Assembly (NCBI GenBank): GCA_022410635.1
Contig: JAJVDF010000236.1
Coordinates: forward strand, 200,736-264,735
From: Tretioscincus oriximinensis
Taxonomy: Eukaryota; Chordata; Lepidosauria; Squamata; Gymnophthalmidae
DNA length: 64,000 nucleotides
Reading direction: 5' to 3'
Shown: positions 13,201 through 25,445 of the stretch, piece by piece
How positions within the stretch are numbered: the stretch's first letter is position 1
Layout: every line of letters starts with the position of its first letter
Notes under the pieces: generated by a model
The model's database searches: none
What the model was told of the DNA's origin: nothing
What the model saw: only the letters and a program-made list of their open reading frames with translations
Program-made: the position numbers and the translations under genes

Positions 13201-13974
13201 TTGGTGCCTGAGGTGCAGCGAGAGCCCCTGGCTGGAGGTCCTGCGGCCCCATAAGGACGACTCTTTGCCCTTAGCCCAGCTCTCTGGCTACAGGTACCTT
13301 GGGCTTCTTTCACGGACCTTCCTGCTCCTTTCCCTTGCTGAAGAAGCAGGGCAGGAGGCCGGAGCAGGGGTGGCTCCCTTGCAGCACCGCGGCCCCATTG
13401 TCCCAGGTTTGTGCTCTGAATGTACCCCCAAGCGCTTCCCCCTCTTCCGCAGGCGTGGCAGGACTGCGGGGCTCCCAAGGGACCCGTTTTGGAAAATCCT
13501 GATCTAAAGGGAAATTGCTTCCTGGCAACCCTGCCTGGCAAGACACTCAAGATCCAGGCCCAGCTGAACGCGAAAACAAGGAACACGGGAACCTTCTCCT
13601 TGGGCAGCTCCCCTTGGGAAGGCCCCGTCCCCTCCTGAGGAAGGCGATTCTGACCCCATGAAGGACCTCAAGAAGGGACTGTTGGACCCAGCCACAGCCT
13701 CCCAGCACGCGGGGGACCCCCCCCCCCCCCGGACCCCTCAAGCAGCGGCCGGAGGCAAACCCTGCCCCTGACCGCAACGTGTCTCCTTGCAGGACCCCAG
13801 CCCTTGGGCATCTGTTGCAATCCAAAGAGCCAGGCCTAGGGAAGCTCCACCGCCCTCCTCGGTCCTTGTCCGCCTCTCAAGAGCCACAAAGGCCCCTTGC
13901 TGGGCTCTCTGGACCCAAACCCGGCCATTCCTTTGAAATCTACCCTTGTTGCAGCCACTGGCACCCTTGGCCTC

Positions 13975-14450
13975 CCTGAACGTGCCTCGTCCTTTCTTAC
14001 AAACTGGTTGCTTCTGCCACTGCTTCTGGCAGTAAATTCCACAGACCAGCAGTTCTGTGGGTGCAAAACCCCCTCTGGCTCACCAGCCGTTACATAAGAA
14101 CATAAGAACATAAGAAGAGCCATCCTGGACCAGGCCAGAGCCCACCTAGTCCAGCATTCTGTGTCACACAGAGGCCCACCAGATGCACCTGGGCAGCCCG
14201 AACAGAGGAAAGCAAAATACGCTCCTGTTCATGACTCCCTGCAAATGGTATTTCAAAAGTCCTGCCTGTGGCTCCATCCCAGAGGCAACATCCAGACATC
14301 CATCCTAGTATCCATTTATACCTTTAGTGTCCATAAACCTGTCTAGTCCTGTCTTGAAACTATCCAAGCTGTTAGCTACCACTACCTCTTCAGGAAGTAA
14401 ATTCCACAGGCCGATGGCCCTCTGGGTGAAAAAAACTTTCCTTTGTCTGT
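13975..14450 (-). mobile_element. CR1-type LINE tails, two inverted pieces
   Basis: 13,985-14,090 is an old inverted CR1 fragment (AGTAAATTCCACAGACCAG). 14,094-14,450 is a younger inverted 3' end of subfamily A that starts with ATAAGAACATAAGAACATAA, passes the TGTGTCACACAGAGGCCCAC block and ends within the LWNLLPEE-coding block. Same orientation as AGAP3. Confidence 0.85.
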
Positions 14451-15974
<1,524 letters not shown>

Positions 15975-16235
15975 TTAGGCAGCCGTGGGTGACTGGCGGA
16001 GCAGGGCCGCCCCTGTGCCCTGGCCTGGAGGAGCCATCCCGGCCTGCTCAGCTTCCCATACGCCCCAGTGGAGGCCCGCGGGCTCCCTCCCCTCCAGCCC
16101 CCCAGCTGCCCCTCCAGCCCCCCGGACGTGGCGACAGACATGAGCGGCGTGAGATGGCAGCGGCAGCATGGGTGGGAGCGGAAGCGGTGGCGGCAGCGGC
16201 AGCGGCGGCAGCACGAAGGAAGAAAGGAGCCAGAC

Positions 16236-16261
16236 CAGCCCTACCAATCCAGCGGTTTATT
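16236..16261 (-). terminator. AGAP3: Alternative polyadenylation site of AGAP3
   Basis: On the minus strand AATAAA reads from 16,261 to 16,256, inside TTCACTAAATAAACC. GT-rich sequence follows at 16,248-16,220 (GGATTGGTAGGG, CTGGTCTGG), as expected downstream of a cleavage site. The upstream stretch (TTTGTACGGTGCCCTTGTG) looks like ordinary 3'UTR. The cleavage position, near 16,240, is an estimate. Confidence 0.6.
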
Positions 16262-17114
16262 TAGTGAACACAAGGGCACCGTACAAAGTGGCAGCAGTCG
16301 CCGGGCGCCTCGGCCCCTTACAAAAGAGCACTGACAACACACAGCACGTCTACACCATGACGCTTGGGGGGCAGCAGGAGAGCGAGCGGGGGAAGTCCAG
16401 GGCCCGTTCCACCCTCGGTCTGTCCACTGGGGATCCACTGGCCGGGGAAGGAGCTTCAGGCGCGGCAGAGGAAGTGGCGAGGTTCACGGCCGGCAGCACC
16501 GCCAGGACGCCCAGAAGCCACAGGCCACGACCGTCGTCCATCTGTCCGGCAAGCCCTCTGCTCCGTCCGTGGCGCCGCTGGCCGAGACCCCGGCGGGCCG
16601 GGAAGGAACCTCTCTCTCGTCCCAACGTGGCAGCCCAACCGGCCATGGGGCAGACGGTCGCCAACGGCCGCTTCGCACGGAAGAGGCGTTGGAGAAAGAG
16701 GAGGAAGAGGAGAAGGAAGAGTGTCCATGCAGGAAGAAGGAGGGAGCCAGAGAAGAAGTGGCAGAGGCAGCGCTAACGGCAGCAAAGCGTCCCGAGGGCC
16801 CTCCGTCGCCCGGCACTGCTTGGCCGCCCCTTCGCTCTCGCCGTCCCGCGGGGCTGTCGCCGACGCACCGGATGCTCCGCCCAAGGCGCCCGGCCAAGTC
16901 CAGCTCAAAGCTCAGCTGCAGCCGCTGCCGCAGGCTCCCTCGTGGGCACGTGGCGGAGGGGAGGGGGCAAGGGGCGCCTGCGGGCCTCCGGGGGCAAGGA
17001 GGGCAGGCCGCTAGTCTGGCTCACTCCCAGTGCCTGTCCCTGATCCGGCCCTGGAGAGGCAATGAAAAGTGAGAGAATTGGTACTGAGGCGCCTGCTGGG
17101 ACCACCCGGATCTT
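16262..17114 (-). other. AGAP3: Putative 3'UTR of short AGAP3 isoform
   Basis: About 850 bp between the stop codon at 17,115-17,117 and the AATAAA at 16,256-16,261. It is GC-rich with a Ser/Glu-codon-like purine tract at about 16,680-16,760. Long frames on both strands overlap here but none has recognisable homology. A second possible acceptor (TTGCCTCTCCAG) ends at 17,051. Confidence 0.5.
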
Positions 17115-17177
17115 CTAATTTGGAAGGAGTTGGAAAGGCCTTTTGGTTGATGAAAAGTTGGAAACAGTGGCACAGAT
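17115..17177 (-). CDS. AGAP3: AGAP3 alternative last exon (short, CRAG-like form)
   Basis: After an acceptor TTCTCTCGATGTTTGCAG the minus strand reads 20 codons and a stop in phase 0: it begins ICATVSNFSS and ends KRPFQLLPN. Phase 0 matches the donor of the exon at 18,984-19,139, so splicing would give ...RRSNIFT joined to ICATV... and stop, followed by about 850 bp of 3'UTR and a poly(A) signal. The product keeps the GTPase-like domain and basic linker but lacks PH, ArfGAP and ankyrin. AGAP3 is known to make such a short form, called CRAG. I believe a similar peptide ends short AGAP isoforms in mammals, but that is memory, not a search. Confidence 0.65.
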   Translation of the reverse strand: MCATVSNFSSTKRPFQLLPN

Positions 17178-18983
17178 CTGCAAACATCGAGAGAATAAAG
17201 AGTTTGGCACATTAGAGTCAGAACAGGGACATCTCTGCCCGCCTGCCTGTGCCTGGCAGAAAAGGGACACACAGGACCAGGCCACGTTGCGGGGCCCCCG
17301 TGGATGCAGGCGGGGTGAGGGCTGGCAGGGGGGGTCCCGGAGGGGGCAGCAGCCGTAGCAAAGCAGGCCAAGGCCCAAGCGGTGGGAAAGGCAGCAGAAG
17401 CAAAGGCGCGTGGACGGGTGGATGGGGAGGTGAGCTCTGTCGCCACCTGCTGGCCACAAGCATAGCTGCCTCCTCATGCCTGTGGACGAGCAGAAGAGGG
17501 TCGTGCGGGTGAATGTACTGGGTGAAGGAAAGGGGGGGCGCGAGATGAGGAATAGCCAATGGGAAGGATGATGAGGCGAAACACAAGGAAGCCGAGGGCT
17601 GGGAGAGGGAGCCGGGCGCTGCGTGGAGAAGAGGCAAAGGTTGAGGAGAACAAGGCGCAGCCCAGGCCCACCCTGGCCAAGGCAGGCGCCGCGCACGGCT
17701 GGAGAAGGCGCAGGAGGAAGATCGTCCGTGGGCGCCCGAGGGACCCGGCAAGCCGTTCTCAGCAGGGAGCCCCGGGGCAGCCCAAGCAGCTAGCCGCGCA
17801 GGTCGAAGCACAGGCAGCCCAAGCAAGCAGGGGCGGGGGGCGTGCAGTGGTCAACCACTGAGGAGCAAGCAGGGGGGAGCCATGGCGGCGTGCGGTGGGG
17901 CTGGGGGGGGTCAGGGCAGCCAAGTGGGGCCTCTTCGGCCAGGGAAGCGCCAAGGCGGGGGAGGCAGCAGCCACCAGCGCCTGCGTGCGCATCGGCCTGC
18001 ACAGGGCCAGCAGGCACCTCTGGTCCTGGGAGGAGCCCAGCCAACGTGGGCCGCAGCGAGCAGGGCCTGGGCAGCGCCAAGGGGTGCAGGAGCCTCCTGT
18101 GCCTGGGAGTCTGGTGGGACTCCTTCCCCTTGTCCTTCCAGGTCCCCAGGGAAGAGCCCCAGAGTGGGAGCTGAGGGGCTTCCGCCAGGGTGACCAGAAG
18201 TGGCCTTTGCCTACTAAAGCCCGACCCTTTCGGACGCTGCCGAGTCCCTCCTGGCCCTTCACCTCCCAGAAGGCCCTTGGCACTCTGCCTCCTGAGCAGG
18301 CGCTCCTTGGCTCGCTCTCTTGCTGCCCCCTCTGGGTAAACCAAACCCCCTTTCCTTCCCTTTTCCCAAGCAGAAGTCGCTTCCCTTGCTGGCAAGACCT
18401 GCTGCCCCCTGGTGGTTTCTGCGAGGAAATGCAGTTTGCATTTTTGTGTAACTTGGGCCTCCCGCCCCTTTTGAAAGACTCTTATTCCGTTTATAAACCG
18501 TGCAGGAAACAGCTTCCTGCCCTGCCAATTGCTCCAGAAGGAGTAGCTGAGGAGGGGTTTTGCTTTCCTCGAGGCTGCCAGCCCCGTGGCTGCCCTGGGG
18601 CCCTCCGGCGGAACCCCCCTTCCCGCTTACCAGGACTTGGCAAAGCGTATCTTTGCGTGCTCGTTTTTGGGACGGTTTTTCCTGTGGAATATGGCTTTCT
18701 GGGCAATGTAAAGGAAGAAGAACGGGCGCCTTAAGCCAGAAGAGAAGCTGTGGAGGACTTAGCCTGCACGCCCCCACTGGGGAAGGAGGACTGGGGGGCT
18801 GAGACCACGCAGCCCCCCTGCCCTGAGGCCTCCACAGGAAGTCCCTCGGCCTGCGGGAGTCCGCCGCTCCCTCCCTGGTGCTCAGGAGCCAAGCAGAGCC
18901 CCCCCCCCGGGGGAGGGGGCGGCGGCACGCCCCTCCCTCATCCATGGCTCCGGCAGCCCCCGACCCCACGGGCCCCCACTCAC
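17178..18983 (-). other. AGAP3: AGAP3 intron upstream of the alternative last exon
   Basis: GC-rich intron beginning at a GTGAGT donor (18,983). No repeat or further exon seen. Open frames spanning it are GC artefacts. Confidence 0.6.
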
Positions 18984-19139
18984 TGTAAAGATGTTGGAGC
19001 GCCGCTTGGACTGCTTGCGGATGGGCGTGGGCGTGTTGGAGGCGGCGATGGTCTCGATGCGCAGCTCCCTCTGGCTGATGCTGGGGGTGGAGGGCACGGA
19101 GGAAGAGTAGTCGCTGAAGGCGCCGCTCCCGTTGGCCGC
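18984..19139 (-). CDS. AGAP3: AGAP3 coding exon: Ser-rich linker and basic motif
   Basis: A 52-codon exon, phase 0 at both ends, read after a GCCCCCAG acceptor. It encodes AANGSGAFSDYSSSVPST, then SISQRELRIETIAAS, TPTPIRKQ and the basic KQSKRRSNIFT. The Ser/Pro stretch is a likely phosphorylation region and the KQSKRRS run a likely nuclear-localisation signal (the short AGAP3 form acts in the nucleus). AFSDYSS and ELRIETIAAS point to AGAP3; AGAP1 differs here. The GTGAGT donor can join either 15,858-15,950 (long form) or 17,177 (short form). Residues about 497-548. Confidence 0.95.
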
Positions 19140-19254
19140 CTGGGGGCAGGGAGAGGGTGAGGCACAAAGCTCCGCCCGTGCAGCACTTTCCTGGGCCCCA
19201 GGGGCCCCACCCTGCCTTGAAAGGGGCCTCCCCCCTTCCCCCCCACACACGTGG

Positions 19255-19410
19255 CCCCGGCCACCCGAAGCCTCATTATGGGTCACATCTTGGGACAGAG
19301 CTTGGCCACCCACATGTCAGGATAAACTATGGCAGGCTCCATTCGGGGCCTGCCATCATCTACACTAGCATGAGGGTGGCAGGCTCCTATTCCGAGGGAG
19401 AGCCCAGCAT
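19255..19410. repeat. Palindromic dispersed module
   Basis: Same module as at 5,770-5,880: ACTATGGCAGG, then CATTCGGGGCCTGCCAT and CTACACTAGCATGAG. The two arms form an imperfect inverted repeat. It lies in an AGAP3 intron about 120 bp from an exon. Confidence 0.55.
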
Positions 19411-19579
19411 CCGGCTCCGTGTGGACGGAGCCATGGAGTCCCTGACCCACCCCCCACCCTAAGGAACCGCACAGCCCCCTGGAGGAGGAAGGTCTCCTGC
19501 TGCCTGCTTAACGNCTGCTTCCCCCTCGCCCGTTTTCCTACCAGAGCCCCTGTGGCCTCAGAGGGAAGAGGAAATTGCC

Positions 19580-19700
19580 CATCAATATAATTTTATTTAT
19601 TTATTTTTACTTGCATTTTTATTCTGCCCTGTACCTGACTGTCTCAGGGTGGATCACAGTAAACGATCCAAAAAGCAGTTTTAAAACAGGGCAGTTAAAA
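19580..19700 (-). mobile_element. L2-like LINE or SINE 3' end
   Basis: TTTTATTTATTTATTTTTAC followed by TTTATTCTGCCCTGTACCTG is the inverted form of an L2-like tail that normally ends in (AAATA)n. Comparable tails lie at 21,404-21,590 and 62,137-62,285. Confidence 0.5.
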
Positions 19701-20559
19701 GGAATCACGGTGCAGGGGGCAGCTGGGCGTGGGCACAAGAAACCTCTGGGCATGGGCAGACCACAGAAGCAGGGCCCTTCCATAGCCTGGGAGCCACCAC
19801 ACAGAAGGGGCCCCACGCCTTCACACCCTTTTCACAAGCTCCCAAACACCACTTGAACTGTCCCCTCTTCCTGTAAAAGGACGGGTGCCCCTGGCATGGA
19901 GGGCTACAACTGCCTGCCCAGGTCCAGCAGAGGCCCCGTGGCGATGGAGCTCCTCACTTGCCAGCGATTTGAATGCCAGGGCTGAAGCCACCCAGGGCCC
20001 CAAGGACGCTTCCTCCGTGAAGAGGCGGCTGTCGCCACCCAGCCTCGCTTCTCCCACTGCTGCACTGCTCCCCTTGCGGGACGCAGCCTCTGCTCAGCCA
20101 GGAGCCCCAGGGCTGCCCATCCTTGTCCGCATCACGGCAATAATCCTAGCTGAGAATCCCGCAGTATTCTCGTTTGTTTGTTCGGATTCTGGTCCTTGAA
20201 GGTCTCAAGGTGAATCTCAATCGTGAAAATACGGCAACCATAGGGTACACCCGCTGCCCCCGGGCACCTCGAGCAGGAGCAAGATCCAGAACATTCACCC
20301 TGCAAATGGCCAGGAATCCTGCCTGTGGCTCCATCCCATTGGCAGAACCGCCATTCCCATCCTGGGGAGCTTGGGGTTGTGATGCTTCAGGGGCGGATGA
20401 AACCCCATCATCCACGGGCCCCTCGACAACAGCCCAATCTTGAGCCTCAAGCGAGCGTCACAGGCGCAGCTCCAGAGCCCCGGGGGACATGGGGGCCCCT
20501 TGATCACACTGTCAAAACTCAGTTGCCTGAACGCAGGGGACCCTCCGGCTGCAGGTGTC

Positions 20560-20830
20560 TCCCGGACACCGACTCGATGCCCAGAGCCCCTGCTTGGCAC
20601 CTCTCTCAGTGGCAAAGGGGTGGGAACCTGGCACAGGGACTCCTCTGTGGCAGCCTCAGGATGTGGAACAGCCTTTCCCTTGAGGAACGTCCATCACCAC
20701 CTGTGTATTTACTCAGAAAATGCTTGAAGACGTGCCTCTTTCCCCCGGCCTTTGGCTGAGAAAACGGCTCTCCCTTCCCTACTTTGGAGCACCACTGTCG
20801 TTTCAGTTTTTATAACTGCTGCGGGGCCTT
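20560..20830 (+). mobile_element. L2-like LINE C-terminal fragment
   Basis: The forward frame near 20,655-20,757 reads MWNSLSLEERPSPP followed by LRKCLKTCLFPPAFG, the typical LWNSLP...LKTxLFxxAF end of an L2-type LINE protein. It is short and diverged. Confidence 0.5.
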
Positions 20831-20924
20831 CAGGTGTGGAGTGACCGAGAAATCAGTCTGTCTACAGACTTTTACTTTCTGCCCTGTATCAAAAGGTCTC
20901 GGAGACATCGTTTGCTCAGCCACT

Positions 20925-22510
20925 GGCCAAGAATGAAACTCAGCACGGCTTCAGCAAGGGTAAGTCATGCCTTACCAACTTGCTAGAATTCTTTGAGAGT
21001 GTTAACAAACATGTAGATAAAGGGGATCCAGTTGATATTGTCTATCTAGATTTTCAGAAGGCTTTTGACAAACTCCCTCATCAAAGGCTTCTAAAAAAGC
21101 TCCGTACTCATGGTATAAGAGGACAGACTTTGTCCTGGATTGGAAACTGGCTAAAAGATAGAAAACAGAGGGTAGTATTAAATGGACAGTTCTCNGAGTG
21201 GAAAGAGGTAAGAAGTGGGGTACCCCAGGGATCTGTACTGGGACCCTTGCTTTTCAATATATTTATAAATGATCTGGATGCCGAGGTGAATAGTGAAGGA
21301 GCCAAGTTTGCTGACGACACTAAACTGTTCAGGGTAGTGAAAACTGAAAATGATTGTAAGGCACTCCAGAGTGATTTATTGAAATTGGGTGAGTGGGCAT
21401 CAACTCGGGCCTTTCGGGTTAGCTCCCCCATCAGAGGACGACATTTTAAATTCTTGTGTTTCTTTTATGGTTTTAATGTTGTGAAGATCATGACGACCTG
21501 AATTTTTAACTTTTGTAAGCCGCCCTGGACACCTTCGGGGGGAAGGGCGGGGTAAAAATCTTTAAAATAAATAAATAATAAATAAATGCACTTCAACTTA
21601 AGCAAGTGCAAAGTCCTGCACACTGGGGCAAAGAACCCAAANTACTCCTACCACCTGATGGGAACCAAGCTTTCTGTGACCGAGCAAGAAAAGGATCTTG
21701 GGGTGTTAGTGGACAATTAAATGAAAATGTCAACCCAGTGAGCAGCGGCAGCAAGAAAGACAAATTCCATGTTGGGGATAATTAGGAAAGGAATTGAAAA
21801 CAAGTCAGCAAATATCGTTTTGCCTCTTTATAAATCTGTGGTGAGGCCACATTTGGAATACTGTGTTCAATTCTGGTCACCACATCTCAAGAGGGATATT
21901 TGGAACTGGAGAAGGTGCAGAAAAGGGCAACAAAAATGATCAAGGGTGTGGAGCACCTCCCTTACGAAGCAAGGCTGCAACGTCTGGGCCTCTTCAGCCT
22001 TGAAAGGAGACGTTTGAGGGGTGATCTGATTGAAGTGTACAAAATCATGCATGGGATCGACAGAGTGAATAGAGAAAAAATGTTTTCTCTATCACACAAC
22101 ACAAGGACCAGAGGGCACTCCTTAAAACTGTTGGGTAGAAAAGTGAGAACAGACAAAGGAAAGTATTTTTTCACCCAGAGGGTCATCGGCCTGTGGAATT
22201 TACTTCCTGAAGAGGTAGTGGTAGCCAACACCTTGGATAGTTTCAAGACAGGACTAGACAGGTTTATGGACACTAATGGTATAAATGGATACTAGGACGG
22301 ATGTCTGGATGTCGCCTCCGGGATGGAGCAACAGGCAGGACTCCTGAAATACCATTTGCAGGGAGTCATGAACAGGATCATATTTTTGTTTCCTCTGTTT
22401 GGATTGCCCAGGTGCCTCTGGTGGGCCTCTGTGTGACACAGAATGCTGGACTCGATGGGCTGTGGCCTGATCCAAAATGGCTCTTCTTATGTTCTTATGT
22501 TCTAAGAGGA
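20925..22510 (+). mobile_element. CR1-type LINE with nested L2-like insertion
   Basis: A 5'-truncated CR1 starting in the reverse transcriptase. 20,930-21,403 encodes TQHGFSKGKSCLTN-like blocks (first part shifted), DFQKAFDKLPHQRL, SGVPQGSVLGPLLFNI and the catalytic FADDTK. An unrelated L2-like 3' end, about 21,404-21,590, then interrupts it after GTGAGTGGGCATCAA; CR1 resumes with AATGCACTTCAACTTAAGC and runs to the TTCTTATGTTCTTATG end at about 22,503. The 131-residue C-terminal frame at 21,900-22,295 is still open. An N at 21,195 and a stop in the C-terminal region show a dead copy. Confidence 0.9.
21404..21590 (+). mobile_element. L2-like 3' end nested in CR1
   Basis: Block TTTGTAAGCCGCCCTGGACA, then CCTTCGGGGGGAAGGGCGGG and GGTAAAAATCTTTAAAATAA, ending in (AAATA)n. 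Its reverse complement occurs at 62,137-62,285. The insertion point is between GGGCATCAA and AATGCACTTC of the host CR1. Confidence 0.75.
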
Positions 22511-23215
22511 ACGTTCAGCGCGTGGGAGGCTGTTCCGCAATCTGGGGGCCACTACTGAGAAGGCTCTTGGATGGGGGAAAGCAGGGCGGAGCAGAATCCC
22601 ACGTCCCCAGGCAAGGGAGTCACCCAGGGGGCCCCTCGCCACCAGCTGTGTTCTCCTTCGTCTCCAAAGGGCATTGAGAGCCTCTTGGAAGAAACTGCTT
22701 CCGATGGACACAACTGCTGATTTGCATGGGAGGAAAGGTGGCTCCCTGTGGGCCGAGGGAGGGACAGCATCACAAGGGGGTGGAGGGGTTGAGGAGGCCA
22801 CAGGGCCACCAGGCAACCCCAGTAGCCTTTTGTTATTCTGCTGGTTACAACCTTGGCCTAAAGTCTAGCAAAGGCCCTTGTAGCCCTTTGGAGACTGGCA
22901 AGAAAAAGGGAGGCAGCAGGAGCTTGTAGGCACAGGCCTCCCCCTCCTCCTCCTTCAGGTGAAGCCTTTGCTGTCAACGGACTCAGCTATAGAAACTTCT
23001 GCCACCTCCTTGGAGCTGATGGGGAGAGGCAAAGGATTCTTTCACTCACTGGCCTTAGGAATTTGCTCCCAGGAGAGGTGGGGGTAGCTGGGTAAAGCCT
23101 GCATAGATTTAAGGCAGGATTAGGCCAAGGGTATCCATATCTACTGGGATGCATCTCTTGATCCTGGGCAAAGGATTCCCAGGCCTGCCTGTCAAAGCTG
23201 AGGGGAGAGGGGCCC
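22511..23215. repeat. Mixed repeat fragments in AGAP3 intron
   Basis: 22,520-22,620 resembles an L2-like internal piece (GCAATCTGGGGGCCAC). 22,866-23,010 is a foldback-family fragment (CTAGCAAAGGCCCTTGTAGC, CAAGAAAAAGGGAGGCAGCA). 23,030-23,215 is an old CR1 tail (GGAATTTGCTCCCAGGAGAG). All are decayed. Confidence 0.5.
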
Positions 23216-23708
23216 CTTAGACCAGCAGCTTAAAGGTGCGAGGGGCCCATGCAGGACCTCCTCTGTTGTGGACCCACAACTCCACTTCCACGTGTTTTCA
23301 GGTCCTTGGTGAATACGCAGCCCCAATACACACACACCCCGGCCATGGCCTCAGGCAGTGGAAGATGAATGGAGGGCCCAGGAAGCTCCAGGGGCACAAG
23401 GGCCCCATCTGGAGCAGCTGCTGTGGCTGGGAAAGCAACAGGGAAGGAAGCAGCCCCTTGCCCCCAGGCCTGCCCAGAAGAGGCCTCTGTGGAGTCCCCA
23501 AGGGTCCAGCAGGACCAGTGGGGTGTGTGTGTGGGGGAGAAAGTACTCGTGTACCCCCAGTGAGCTCCACAGGGCCACCAAAGCCCCGAGAGAAGCCACA
23601 CCTTCCCCTGCGCCCAGCACTGCTGGCATTGGGTGTCCAAGGCCAGGTTGCTTGAGCCTCTTGGAGCACTGAGGGCCCCCAGAGCTCCAGGCCCCTCCCC
23701 CACCTTAC

Positions 23709-23836
23709 CTGGTTGATGTGCACAGAGGGGATGGAAGCTGCGGAGACGGAGGAGTGACTGGGGGAGTTGGGGAGCGACTTGCAGGGGCCAATGGAGAGCT
23801 GCTGCTTCTTCCGCAAGGCCACGACCTTCTGCGCCA
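23709..23836 (-). CDS. AGAP3: AGAP3 coding exon: end of GTPase-like domain
   Basis: 128 bp, joined by a split Val codon to 24,016-24,150 and ending in phase 0 at a GTAAGG donor. It encodes [17 protein letters not shown], then [13 protein letters not shown] and SIPSVHINQ. The first part is the last helix of the GTP-binding-like domain, the rest a Ser/Pro-rich linker. The ...PSVHINQ end is AGAP3-like (AGAP1 has SAVHISQ, from memory). Residues about 454-496. Confidence 0.95.
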
Positions 23837-24015
23837 CTGGAAGGGAGGAGCAAGCAGACTCCTGAGCAAGGCAGCAAGGGCCCCTGGTGAAGAGGTGGGG
23901 ACCCCCTCCTTCCTGCCGACCTTTTGAGAGCCAGCGAGGCAGAGAAAGAGGCTTCCCCTCCCTGTGACTGCGGCCCCCACGCAGCCTGGTTGCCGCCCGC
24001 CCTGGCGGACCTCAC

Positions 24016-24150
24016 CATCCTGGAAGACCCGCTCCACATTGAGCCCGTAGGTGGCACACGTCTCGTAGTAGGTGCAGCGCTTCAGGTCGTTGGAGAGCTT
24101 CCTGGCGCGGGCATCGTCGATCACCCGGGGGTTGGTGGCACTGATGGCGT
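24016..24150 (-). CDS. AGAP3: AGAP3 coding exon: G4-G5 of GTPase-like domain
   Basis: 135 bp with split codons at both ends, after a GCCCCCAG acceptor and before a GTGAGG donor. It encodes [18 protein letters not shown], then [20 protein letters not shown] and FQD. The Asp that completes the G4-like TQD is the split codon at the exon's start, and ETCATYG is the G5-like segment. In centaurin-gamma proteins the G4 motif is TQD rather than NKxD, so the atypical motif is a family trait. Residues about 409-453. Confidence 0.95.
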
Positions 24151-24583
24151 CTGGGGGCGAGAGGCGAGAGTGAGATGGGGTACCAGCCGCAGGGAGGTCA
24201 GCCGAGTGCCAGCTGCCCCGTGCCCCCTCCGGGCGACAGAGCCCTGGGCTGTANCCCTGCTGTGGGAGCTCTTGGCCAACACAGCCTCCCCTCTGCCCCT
24301 GGGGAAAGGGCAGCATGGCAGCCGGAGAGGCCCTGGGGCAGTGGGGCTCGTCAGCTTCTCCGGCGAAGGGGTTTCTAAGAGCGGAAGAGCAGCACCCAGC
24401 CCCTCCGCCCAGCCCACCCGAAGGCAGAGCAGACTCAGCCCTGTCTGCGCCCTTGGCGTCCTCTGTGCCCGCCCCTCCTCCCACGCAGAAATCCAGGGCA
24501 AAGGTGGCTTAAAGTGACCCCCAGCCCACGGGTAACCACTGGCGCCCAAAGGTCCCCACGCCTGCTCAGGGCTCCATGCCCAC

Positions 24584-24725
24584 CTTGCGTGCCCACCAGG
24601 ACCATGGGCACCTCGGAGGTGTTGCGGTAGCTGCAGAGGCGCAAGTAGTAGTTGTAGACGGTCTGGAAGCTGATTTCGTCCTCCAGGCTGAAGACAAAGA
24701 CCACGGCGTCCACCCAGGCGGCAAA
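24584..24725 (-). CDS. AGAP3: AGAP3 coding exon: core of GTPase-like domain
   Basis: 142 bp starting in phase 0 after CTCTCCTGCCAG and ending one base into the next codon at a GTGGGC donor. It encodes [33 protein letters not shown] and [11 protein letters not shown], the central strands and helix of the Ras-like fold. [14 protein letters not shown] is intermediate between mammalian AGAP3 (YFLRLCSFRN) and AGAP1 (YYSRMANYRN), which fits a non-mammalian AGAP3. Residues about 362-408. Confidence 0.95.
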
Positions 24726-24934
24726 CTGGCAGGAGAGGGAGGGGCGGTCAGAAGGCCAAAGGGGTGGGGTGGGCACCAGGCTGAGCCCCACAGGAGCTTG
24801 AAAGCACAGGAGCTCCCAAGGGGGACCCCTTGGCGTCTGTGTAGGAGCACTTGGTAGAGAAACAGGCCCCTGCTCATGGCGGCCCTGACACACCCATCCA
24901 AAGCGCCTGCCCAACCCAGGAGAAGGCGTCTTAC

Positions 24935-25020
24935 CTGGAGCTCAGGTGGGCCCCCCTCATCCCGAATCAGCAGCAGGTAACTCTGGGCGTCCACCACAAT
25001 CTCCTTCTTGAAGCGGCCAC
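24935..25020 (-). CDS. AGAP3: AGAP3 coding exon: G2-G3 region
   Basis: 86 bp completing a split Gly codon and ending in phase 0 at a GTAAGA donor. It encodes [24 protein letters not shown] and PPELQ. DEGG is the G3-like DxxG of the family. The PPELQ end distinguishes AGAP3 from AGAP1 (PPEAQ). Residues about 333-361. Confidence 0.95.
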
Positions 25021-25139
25021 CTACAGGCCCGAGGAGAACAGCAGGAGAACAGCCACTCACCAAACTTGGCCGGGCAGGAAAAGGGCCGTGGGGACAGGTG
25101 GAGCTCAACGAAAAGGTCAAGCCAGGGGGCAGCAGCGAG

Positions 25140-25445
25140 GGGAAAAGGCAAATTCAGCCTTGGGATAATTAGGAAGGGAACAGGTCAGCAAGGGTCGCTT
25201 TGCCTCTCGATAGATCTATGGTGAGGCCACAACTGGAATCCTGAGTACAAATCTGGTCACATCGTTATTTTCCCGGCCACCAGCACCAGGGACCTTCCCT
25301 GAAGCTGAGAGGCAGCAGAGTCGGGGCAGGCAAGGGAAAGGAGTTTTTTGCCCAGAGGGTCATCGGCCGGAGGATTTTACTTCCAGGAGAGGCGGTGGGA
25401 GGAAGCAACCTGGGTAGCTTTAAGGCAGGACAGACGAGTGGCTAT
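25140..25445 (+). mobile_element. Decayed CR1 fragment up to a gap
   Basis: Matches CR1 blocks in order (GGATAATTAGGAAGGGAAC, GTGAGGCCACAACTGGAATC, GCCCAGAGGGTCATCGGCC, GGCAGGACAGACGAG) and runs into the N-gap. Old copy in an AGAP3 intron. Confidence 0.7.

Noticed and set aside
17021..17050. Another acceptor (TTGCCTCTCCAG) opening GRIRDRHWE and a stop after the RRSNIFT exon
   Set aside because: Phase fits and the acceptor is good, but the upstream acceptor at 17,178 gives a longer, more protein-like tail and would include this site in its 3'UTR. Kept only as a possible alternative.
18882..18983. Read-through of the RRSNIFT exon into its intron (VSGGPWGRG...)
   Set aside because: It needs intron retention past a strong GTGAGT donor, and no poly(A) signal follows nearby.
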